This document shows, piece after piece, positions 10,807 to 19,824 of a stretch of 64,000 nucleotides of DNA. Within the stretch, counting starts at the first letter, position 1, and each line of letters begins with the position of its first letter. The notes beneath the pieces were generated by a model. That model saw nothing but the letters and a program-made list of their open reading frames with translations, searched no databases and was not told the origin of the DNA. Source of the stretch: Macrophomina tecta (lineage: Eukaryota > Ascomycota > Dothideomycetes > Botryosphaeriales > Botryosphaeriaceae); NCBI GenBank assembly GCA_024180945.1, contig JAKSGN010000006.1, forward strand, positions 1,488,001 to 1,552,000, given 5' to 3'. The position numbers and the translations under genes were made by a program.

Positions 10807-11996
10807 TCAGTAGGGACTACCAATCAAGCCTTGTACCTGTTCAAACACTTGCAATTTCGGGCACTTGAAAGGCTCCGCCATGCCAAATAGCTGCGCATCA
10901 TCGAAATAATCTGTCCGGTAATCAATGTCGACACATTTGCCTCCACCGGTGGGGCCCACATGAGCGCAGTGGATCTAGAAACAATTAGTCCAGCGATCGG
11001 GGAAAGGTGCGGCAGAACACCACGGATCCCCGGGCGGCTAGGCAGATAACTTACATCAGGCCTGATGACTGTCAGGATCACATGGATCATGCGGCAGACA
11101 ATGTTGTCTCCCCAGACCTCATCGAACGTGCCGAACTCCTTGGCCAGCAGTTGGGCAGTGCAGTCGTCCACGTTCTGATATTGTTGATCTTTTCCCACGC
11201 ATCTCTGCTGGATTGTTGGGCAAAGTGACTGAGCAATGGTGCCTTGCTGGATGGTCCTGTTCTCGAACTGAATACCGTTTGCCACGTTTGTCCAGAGCTG
11301 TAGAGTCGGGATCCAGGCGTCGTATAGCAGCACGGCACCTGCATCATCAAATCTCCAGAATGCGATCTGCCAAGATGACGTTGTTAATGCTTGATTGTTT
11401 TTCTAGCATGTGCTGCAATCAAGCTTGGGATGTGACATGCGGGCCAAGGTGGAGCATAACATACTTGCTTCAGCGTCGTCGTCGGTGAGCCAGGGAGCAG
11501 GCCACCTGTGACATTATTGACCGCGCCACCCTTGAGATAGACGACACTGGCGGCCACTTCAGGGCAGCTGCTGGTGAAGGCCACAAGATCCGCTTCGTAT
11601 AATCCAAGACCAGCAGCATTGCCCTGGGGAGTAGGAGCCAGGCCGAAGAAGTATTCAATGCTGTCCTCGAAGCTGGTAAAGTTGCCTAGTGGAGTGATGC
11701 GGCCTCTGGCTTGAGGATCGAAGAGGCCCGGTGGCACGGCAGAACCACCTTGCGCAATTATTTGAGCATTATTGGGAAAGATCTGTAGGAGTCAGTCCTC
11801 ATGCGCAGTCCAGACTTTTTGGGATCAAGCATAGCGCTTCGGCCCTTTCTGCGGGTGAATATACAGTAAGATTGTAAATTGATTGGATGGTGCGGAAGTT
11901 GCGCGTCTCGAAGTCCTCTTGCGGGGTCTGGATGTATGTTGCGCCAGCCAAAAGGACGAAGGAAGCTTTCAGAGCAAGCGTTGCGTGTCCGAACAT
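10807..11996 (-). CDS. Conserved fungal secreted protein, function unknown
   Basis: Four exons on the minus strand: 11865-11996, 11465-11782, 11055-11366 and 10807-10974, total 309 residues, introns of 82, 98 and 80 nt. The start at 11996 gives a hydrophobic leader (MFGHATLALKASFVLLAGAT) that looks like a signal peptide. The mature part has segments such as PPGLFDPQARGRITPLG, SIEYFFGLAP, FWRFDDAGAVLLYDAWIP and EVWGDNIVC, then HVGPTGGGKCVDIDY near the end. All introns fall cleanly between conserved-looking blocks and every exon joins in frame. Several N-glycosylation sequons (for example NLT, NFT, NVT) and several cysteines suit an extracellular protein. I recall similar unnamed secreted proteins in other ascomycetes but know no activity. 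It is not an obvious hydrolase. Confidence 0.82.
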
Positions 11997-13985
11997 GGTG
12001 AATCTGCGCAAATAATGACCTCAGAATTACCGCAGAAGCTGATGCTAAACAAGCATGGAGGAAGCACCGGCGACACTTAAATAAGCTGGTGCTGTCACCT
12101 CGCTCCCCTGAAGCATTTCCGAGAGTAAGCGTTTGCTCCTCATCTTAAACCCTAGTCCTGATCCGGGCTGCTGGCTTCTTCAATCCCAGGCTTCCACACG
12201 AGCGCCCTGGAAAGCCCGGCATCGGTCTAAGGGGTCGTACTATGGCGCAGCATCATTTAGCATATATTGCAGTTGTCATGACTTGCAAATAAAGTTTCAA
12301 CAAAGCCAGATTGGCCAAGCGCCAAGCGATACACCCTGTGTGGAGAGTCCAGATGTGGCATCCATGGGCGGAGTTGAGCATGCGGATCACACGCCCGTGC
12401 GGGTACAAGGGGCGTGGAATAGGAAAGAAAAAAAACCAGGACAGTAATCGGGAGAGATTGGAGGCGACTGATGGAAGGAGCATTTCGTATTTGCGCCCAC
12501 TCGGATAGCTGCGGGCGGCAAATTCGGTAGTTTCTTTTGCCGGCCGCTGTCATCGTCGGCATCGTCCGCGAGAGCGGAGGATCCGGCTGGCCTCCAGGAG
12601 TTATCATGCCCAGTAAGTTCCGCACGGCCATGACATGACTATCGTAGCGCTGTCTTCGGGCGTGGGTGCACCAGGCCAACAGGTGAGGAAAGCTATTCCG
12701 TGTGCGACGCGGCGAGCACGCCGGTCACTGGACCAAAGTCTCACGTACGCTACCCTGGGACTGGAGGCACTAGCTGTAAATGCAAATAAGTATGGGAGCC
12801 GTGACTCTAGGAGTGAGTGTGAGAGATGGAGTGGAAGGCAACCCTGCGAAGTTATTGAGATGATGGCCTTCGTCTCGCTTCCAATTGGTCGACCACGAAA
12901 CTCCCCCGCACACCACCGAAAATATCCTTCGCCTGGGCCATTCATTCTCAGACCGAAGCCCGATCACGTTGCGTTCCTGGACTGACGTAAATCAGGCTTC
13001 GTGGTTGTGCAAGCACGAAGCCCCCCCTGAGTGATTGCTGACGCATACCATTCATGTTCGCATGGTGCCTTCGATATAGAGATTGCTTTTGCGCGCATCG
13101 AGAAGGGCCCTATCATGCGAGAAGAGCTCAGTACAGCCTTCCCTACTCGGCATGACAAGGCAACACAGTGATTCGGTCCACCGCCAATCCCGTTTCCGCA
13201 CTCGACTGTACTCTGCCCATGCGTTTGATACCACGGCCAGCCACCTGGATTGTGCAAAATAAAGTTTGCACTGCTGTTTTCACGTAAGTTATGCACATAG
13301 CATCTGCCGTTATACCCTCGTTAAACCCGGCTGACCGCGAGGCAAGCGGCCGTCTGAGCCCGGATCGGCCGCGCCAGAGCCCTTCTAATGGCCGGTTTCC
13401 AGCTCCTCACGACTCGTCACATAGTCAGCTAGCTTGTAGTGCAGTGTATATTCTGCAGAAATAAGGACGTGGCATTATACCGCTGGCAACCTTTCGCCCG
13501 CCTTTAGTCACACTTGCTAGATAGTCAACAACTCGCCTTCGTGCTCCTCGCTATGCAAGGGGGGGGAAAGGAAACAAGGACGGATACAACTCTGTGGCAC
13601 TAGAGATTCCGGCTTGCCACGCAACGCGCAACGTACGAATAGAGTGCTACGATACACTATCTGTAGAAACTCGTGTAGTGGCTTCTATAGAGCTGCGAAA
13701 GGTTACAAACCGTAGCGACATGCTCGCTTTAGCCAGCTATTCGTGTGCACGGCGCTTCGTCCGAGCGCCAGGTAACAACACACCTTCGAATGGGCGCGTC
13801 GCAAAGCGGGCCGTTACAGTTTCACAGATGCAGACAACTGTGCTGGGGGCGGGCGGGCGGGCGCTTAGAGAAGAAAACAGACCAGGAGGTTAGAACAAGA
13901 AAACAAAACGAAAAAACGTCAGCTGTAAAACAACAACTAAGCGCCAAATTAAGCAGGCAAAAAGAATTCCATTTTGGAAAATTAA
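11997..13985. other. Intergenic region
   Basis: About 2 kb between the secreted-protein gene and the tRNA. Only short, unrelated open frames. A run of G lies near 13560. No gene recognised. Confidence 0.55.
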
Positions 13986-14099
13986 TGGATCCGCGGGGAA
14001 TCGAACCCCGGACCACTCCCAAATTAGCCCGAATTAACCCAGAATGATGACCGGGGTTTCGCATGCTAAGGGAGTATTATACCACTAAACCACAGACCC
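13986..14099 (-). tRNA. tRNA-Ala (anticodon AGC) with a 42-nt intron
   Basis: Minus-strand tRNA gene. The acceptor stem pairs GGGUCUG (14093-14099) with CGGAUCC (13987-13993) and A73 is at 13986. The third pair is G3-U70, the classic alanine identity element. The T-arm is CGGGG-TTCGATT-CCCCG, which also gives a perfect B box; the A box is TGGTTTAGTGG. The anticodon arm is CTCCC-TTAGCA-(intron)-T-GGGAG, with anticodon AGC at 14065-14067. The stem closes only if 14022-14063 is removed, placing the intron one base after the anticodon as in eukaryotic nuclear tRNAs. Mature length is 72 nt. A TTTT run follows the gene on the minus strand and fits a Pol III terminator. Confidence 0.9.
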
Positions 14100-14122
14100 A
14101 TGCTTTTCTTGAAAGGAAAACG

Positions 14123-14150
14123 GCGTTTTTGTATTATAATACAAAAACGC
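14123..14150. repeat. 28-bp perfect palindrome upstream of tRNA-Ala
   Basis: The sequence GCGTTTTTGTATTA followed directly by its exact reverse complement. It sits 23 bp upstream of the tRNA 5' end, in the position where a Pol III gene would have its upstream region. It could form a 14-bp cruciform or hairpin. Its role is unknown. Confidence 0.9.
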
Positions 14151-15111
14151 AAAGTGGGTTGAAATGCTTCAAGGCGCCTTTGAGAGCCTTGCAAAAGATG
14201 AATATCATACGACAAGTGAGCCGATTTGAACCTTGAAATATAAGCTCCAAGAGCATCAGGGAATGCTGGATATTCATGATAGGACTTGTGGTTGTCGTTG
14301 AAAAGAAAGCGGGAGATGTTTGCGGGCAGTGCCCACACGGAACGCTGAAATGCCCCGATCCCGCTTAGCGACCTTCCTAACTTGTACGCCGCCCTTTCGT
14401 TCGTAGTGTTTTCAGCTCTGGGCAAGCAGAATATTGGTACGGGATAGTGAGCTTTCAGTTGGTGCGAGCACGACGGCTTCAACCGCTTCCGCCACCTGGG
14501 TGCATTACTTGGCCGCCTTCGTGGGGAGTCTGACAACGGCTTCTGGGTGAGACAGTCACAACCGTATACACCTACCATATGCGAGCAAACCGTAAAACTC
14601 GTGTACTTGTATCAGCAACAAGCCAATGGCGGATCGGACGGAAGGAGGCAGATCTCGCATATCCGTGAATGCTTGGTGTATCCGTCGCCAAATCTCGTTG
14701 CGTTGAATATAACTAAAACACCATGGAGAGTGAACTGGCGGTTGAACCGATCAACCGGGTGCTGATACTCCAAGTGATTGGTGAGGGTACACCTTCATGG
14801 CTGAATCCGCCACGCATGATGGATGACTGAAAGAATCGGTAAATGCCAGTACCAGCGATCAACATTGCGGGTGAATATGCAGTGTACAACAGCATGGGAA
14901 TGTCAAAAGATGATACCCTCTACCTAATACCCTCTCGAAAATCTCATTTGCTATATGACTTTTCTCGAAACCAGCACGAAGTCCCTTGGCTCAATGCTGC
15001 CGACAATGCACCAGGACTTCATCACTCTCAACATGTTTCTTCTCTCAACCTGCAAAGCGCATGCGCTAATGGGTATGATACATGGTCCAAACTTTCGTTC
15101 GCCTCCTCAGC
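14151..15111. other. Intergenic region with a possible gene relic
   Basis: About 960 bp between the tRNA palindrome and OST3. A minus-strand frame covering roughly 14160-14440 reads like protein but I cannot assign it to a family and it lacks a supported start or exon structure. No other feature seen. Confidence 0.4.
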
Positions 15112-16253
15112 TTAGAATGGGGGCAGATAGAAAGGGTAGCCGCCGTTCTTGACCCTGAAAACGCTAAGTAGGAAGCTGTACATCAGGAAAAGCAGACCGC
15201 CCCAGACAAGGACAGCAGTCTGCTGAGTCTTCGGGTTGGCAATGCGGGGAACCTTGAGAGCAAGCGAGATGGTGGCAAAGGAGAGGACGCCGTCTGCAAT
15301 CATCAGTATATCTGAGCAGAAGCTTTAGGAGTGGTTGTTATGAGCTCACAGATAGCAGCCACAATCTGAGTCTCCATGCCGAATTGGTTCTGGAAACCCC
15401 CGGCAAAGTAGCTGATGCCACCCTTTCCGTCGCCGGCAACGTAGGGGACCTTGCGGATGTGGTTGAACATGTGGCCGCTGGTGAACAGGAGAACCATGAT
15501 CAAGCTGAAGGCAGCCCACAAATTGCGGTTCTGGATAACGGGGAGAATGTAAGGGGCGGCAACGGTGACAAAGGTAATCAGACCGAGGACAGCGGTGGTG
15601 ATGGAGACAATCTTCACGTAGTTGATGGGGCGAACGATCGGGGGATGCGGGCCCTCGGGGAGGTTGCGGGAGATCCAGGCGTGGATGCCGTCGGCGGACT
15701 GAGGACTGTACGGGCAGTTAGCATTGATCAAGGACACAAAACTGATAGCGAGCGTACCCCGAGGCAAAGTCAAAGCGCTTCGGCTGGACGTCAACGCGGG
15801 CATTGGGACCAGAAGTCGGGTGGAAGAGCAGGAGGACGGGGGCAGTTTGAAGCATGAGCTGAGCACGGGATCAGCAATTGGACTCGCAGCAGGGCCCACG
15901 GCAGTGCATACGGATTGGAAAGTGGCCTTGCCGTCCACGAAGTCGAGGGTCGCAAAGAGCAGGCGGCTTTCGGCGTGCTTGTCGCCCTTGGACCAGCTCT
16001 TGGCCAGCAGATTCCATTCGGACTGAAATTCCTGGCACATGACGCAGCCGAAGCGCGGCTCGAGGGCTGTCAGGAGCACGGCGACGGCGTAGTCGCGCGG
16101 GGCCGCCGTCAATTCGTTGTAAGTGGCATCGTCGAGCTTCAAGGGCGTGGGCTGGGCGCGGAAGGACTGGAAGCGGTCCTGCGAGGCGACCTTTTTGGCG
16201 GCCAATGCGGACAGCGGCAGCAGCAGCTGGGTAAAGAGCGACAGGAACCGCAT
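15112..16253 (-). CDS. OST3: Oligosaccharyltransferase subunit OST3/OST6
   Basis: Thioredoxin-like subunit of the ER oligosaccharyltransferase, which helps N-glycosylation by holding substrate proteins through mixed disulphides. Exons on the minus strand: 15912-16253, 15758-15858, 15350-15705 and 15112-15293; introns 53, 52 and 56 nt; 326 residues. A signal peptide (MRFLSLFTQLLLPLSALAA) leads into a lumenal thioredoxin-fold domain whose CVMC motif is Cys70 and Cys73. The C-terminal half has four hydrophobic segments, the usual OST3/OST6 topology, with the conserved loop FNHIRKVPYVAGDGKGG between segments 2 and 3. The length matches the family. OST3 and OST6 cannot be told apart with certainty here. 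The gene is divergent from the coiled-coil gene at 16512 with only 258 bp between starts. Confidence 0.94.
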
Positions 16254-16511
16254 GGTGGAATCTTTCGTGGAGGCAGCGGAGGGCGTGTCGCGAAGTTGCG
16301 GCCGGCGTCGTCAGCAGCAGCTAAACGTAGCATCTTCGGCTCGAAGAGAGCTTGGACCACGCGTTGCGTTGCCCGGCGGCCAGAGCCAGTTTGGCTTTGT
16401 TTACGCTCCATGCACCCGCGCTCTCCGCAGCACCCTCATCCATCCCACACCACCACCACCTCGACGCTATCCTTACCCCACCACCCACTCTGCCTTGCTA
16501 CAGACCCTCGC
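16254..16511. promoter_or_regulatory. Short bidirectional promoter, OST3 / coiled-coil gene
   Basis: The two starts lie 258 bp apart in opposite directions, so both promoters and 5' leaders must share this segment. On the plus strand the part nearest 16512 is C-rich (CACCACCACC, CCCCACC tracts). No specific binding site is claimed. Confidence 0.55.
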
Positions 16512-18537
16512 ATGGCGCGCAAGATGGACGCACACGCCGACAGCGACACTGCTGAAGTACTGCCCTCCGTTCCCCGCCCCGCTGCCCGTCCTGACCGCGC
16601 ACAGCTGCAACAGGCCCTCCGCACCGCCGAATGCGAACTCGAACTCGAGCGCAGCCAGCGCATCGTTGAATCCGTCAACAAGGACGAGGAGATCCGCAAG
16701 CTCCGATTCCAGGTCCTGCTGCTCGAGGACGAGAATGACGACCTGCAAGACCAGCTGCAGGAAGAGGAGCAGCGCTCCGACAAGCTGGAGGCCACCCTTG
16801 ACGACGCCCTTGCTCAGTTGCGCGAGAGAGATGCCGGCATCCAGCGCATCTCCAATGAGTTGCGCATGAAGATGCGCGAAGCTGAGAATATGAAGGTCCG
16901 TTGCCTGCCGCCAAACTGACTTGCCAAGGCTCACGGTCGACCAGGCCGAGCTCGCCTCCATGGAGACCATCTCCACCGACTCTAACAAGGTCCTAACCGA
17001 GAAATTGGCCCTATCGCGCGAGCTGTCCGCCCTGAAGCCTGAGTTGGAGCACCTGCGATCGCAAGCCTCCGCCAACGACGCCCTTATTTCTGAGAAACTA
17101 TCATTGCAGCGCCAGTTAAACACTCTCGAGGTTGAGCTGGAGAACGAGAAGCGCGCGAGCCTGCGCGCCCAAGCCCGCTCCGAGAAACAGAGCGAGCGGG
17201 ATGCCGAACACCAGAGCCAGATCAACGAGCTTGAGAAGCAGCTGGCCAAGGAGAGACGCGAACGGGAAAAGGCTGAGAAGGAGTCCCAAAAGGCTCGGCG
17301 CGAAGCCGAAGCGGAGAAGAAGGCTGCTGAACGTGCGCAGTCCAACGAGCAGAAGAAGGCGGAACAAGAGGCCAAGGAGATTGCAAAGATTGACGAACTC
17401 AAGGAGGCGTTGGCGGAAGGCAAGCGCGAGATCGAGGAGCTGAAGAAGGACATGATCAAGGAGAAGCGTGAACGAGAGAAAGCTGAAAAGGCAATCCATA
17501 AGACTCAGCTGGACAACGAGGCCCAGGTTTCGCTCGCAACTGAGCGCGCCGAAGCTTACAAAGCCAAGCTCAAGACTACCAAGGAGAAGCTCAAGGAAGC
17601 TCAGGCCGAGCTCCAAAACGCACAGGCGAGTGCTGCTGTCAGGCCAAGCATCGAAGAAATTCCCCGGTTATCCAAGAATCCGCGCAAGCGCATCGCACAG
17701 ATGGACCCTGATGCCACCACTCTCGGCACCCCTGGAGACGGTCCAGCTGCAAAGAGGTCTCGCACCACTGCTCCTGGCGACAAGTCTACATTCTCTATTA
17801 CTCCTTTCCTCAACCGGACAGCGAGTGTTGCTCCCTCCAGCCCTCTCCAAGAGGTCGAGGAGGAGCAAGCGGAGCACGAGGGGGATAAGACTGAGGAGGT
17901 CGTCGCAGCTCAGTCCACCCCGACGGCAAAGGGTAAGAACAAGAAGGCTGTCGCCCCCAAGTCCAAGCCTCTTGCGTCCGTATCAACCAACAAGCCCACG
18001 ACCAAGGCTACATCCAAGCGCCAGAAGGCCGCGGCGCCTACGTTGGAAAAAGTCACTGAAGAGGGCAGTCAAGAGGATAAAGATGAGCAGGACAGCCACC
18101 CGCCTCAGCCCCAGCCTGCGAAGCAAAAAGAGAACGAGAAGCCCGCAGAACTGAAAGCCAAGGATCTCAGTAACACAGCTCCAACCCTGAAGCCAAAGGT
18201 CAAGCCCGCTTCTGTCCAACCCCGGAAGTCGTTAGCCTCCTTCCCGACATTCATCGACGATGACGAACCCACCAAGAAGAAGAAGCGCAAGCTTGGTGGC
18301 GGCGAGAATAGCGTTCTTGGCAAACCCACGCTCTTCGACATGGAGGACGAGGATGCTCGTCCTGCAAAACCAATTCCTGGACGTGGGCTCTTCGCGGCAA
18401 GAGCTTTGAACAAGACTATGGGTCTGAAGGGCAGGGGCGCTAACCTGGGAGGTTCGCTGACGACCGCCGATGGCTTTACATTCAGTCCGCTCAAGAAAGA
18501 TAAGAGGGCCATGAGGGAGGCTTCGTATATGGCATAA
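16512..18537 (+). CDS. Coiled-coil nuclear protein, function unknown
   Basis: Two exons (16512-16895 and 16945-18537; 49-nt intron with a GTCCGT donor and CAG acceptor), 658 residues. Residues about 30-250 are a long Glu/Lys/Arg/Ala-rich heptad region, with stretches like EKQLAKERREREKAEKESQK, so an extended coiled coil is nearly certain. The rest is basic and low-complexity with probable nuclear localisation signals (KKKKRKLGGG near residue 585). It also has short ordered-looking motifs: SITPFLNRT, NSVLGKPTLFD and FTFSPLKKDKR near the end. Such short motifs at the end of a coiled coil resemble chromosome- or kinetochore-associated fungal proteins, but that is only a hint and I do not assign it. 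The intron acceptor was chosen because the earlier AG gives the wrong frame. Confidence 0.85.
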
Positions 18538-19824
18538 TAGGGGGGTCCTATCCGTGACTTGTGTTTTGGCATTTGGGTGGAGTTTTTGGGACAGCATGGT
18601 TCTCGGGGAAATCGGAGTTACAGTGTCAACTATTAGGGTGAATCTATCATTTGATCTCATCCAGTGTGAAATTTTCAAATATTTAGTTGTTCCTTTTGAT
18701 CATTATCGCATCCGATACACACGTCCGCCCGTTCCTAAAGCGAGAGCCGCAACCGTCCACCACTGTTGTCCCAATCCGAAGGACGCGCGCCCCTCCAGGG
18801 TCCGCATGCGCAAGGTGCAGCGGCTCAGCGGTGGGGAATGAAATGAACAGCACGGTGGGTGCGCGATCCTGCCCCGCCATGCCAATCACACCAGAGATTA
18901 TCACGCCCAGCAGACCCGGAGCGAAGTGGGACTTCCCGGTATGCCTCACTGTGATTAGCTCTCACTGAGGGTGAGCATCTCGGGGCTGTAGATGCGTAGG
19001 GACAGTGGGCGGGTTGATGGTGACAACCCGCTCGAGATCGGGCCAGCGGGGAGGCTGGAAAGCGAAGATTACGAAGGTGTAGAGGCGAGGAAGAGAATGA
19101 ATAGGACGAAAGTTTATTTCTTCAGCCTGGGAGAATGCATAGAGTGCCGTAGGCCCTGGGTGATTGGGAATATGTTGTGGGAAATTCGTGGTCGTGAGAT
19201 GCTCGATCGCCAGGGGAGGCGATGCTTGATCTTGTTCGGGAAGACAGTTCGGGAAGGCACGACGGGCATCAGGGCACTTAGGAAAGAGAATGATGTTCGA
19301 CATTCTGGAAAGCTGTCTCAGGCCTGAAGGAACCTTTCGTTCGCTGTAACGAAAGAGAAAGCGTTGACTATGTGCCTGGAAAAGCAACGGAGAAGTATCC
19401 GTCCAGTCCCGGCACCCCAAACCACTTTTTGAAGCATCTAATGTATCCGTTCAACCTTGATAGAATCGTCCAGAGAGGTTCCTGAATGAGAAAAATGAAG
19501 GAAAAAAAGAGGAAAAGGGATAGCAACCGCTTGGGTAAGCTAAGAGATCCAGCGACAATACCAACCCCCATCGATCCTCTCCGCCTCAAATACCCACATG
19601 CTGCTGGTTATGTGAGATATGAGCAGCATCCTTGGCTGTCGTATAGTGGAAAACGGCTATTGATCCGTGCCCATCTCACCTTGAGAAGTATCCTGAGGCT
19701 GAGAAAGGTAAGCATCCAGAGTCGATGCAGTCATGTGAATATTAGTTTTCGGAGGTCTGGGTTACAATCCGGTCCAGTGAAACGCTTCAGCTTTGTATAA
19801 GTCTCAATGTCTGGTGATAAGAAC
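18538..19824. other. Intergenic region, convergent
   Basis: About 1.3 kb between converging genes. A minus-strand frame at 18962-19420 is open but has no recognisable domain and is probably chance or UTR. Nothing else seen. Confidence 0.5.

Noticed and set aside
14066..14578. 170-aa minus-strand frame overlapping the tRNA
   Set aside because: Its end overlaps the tRNA and palindrome. The middle looks protein-like but has no recognisable family; mentioned only as a possible relic.
18962..19420. 152-aa minus-strand frame between converging genes
   Set aside because: No domain, no exon partners; consistent with UTR or chance.
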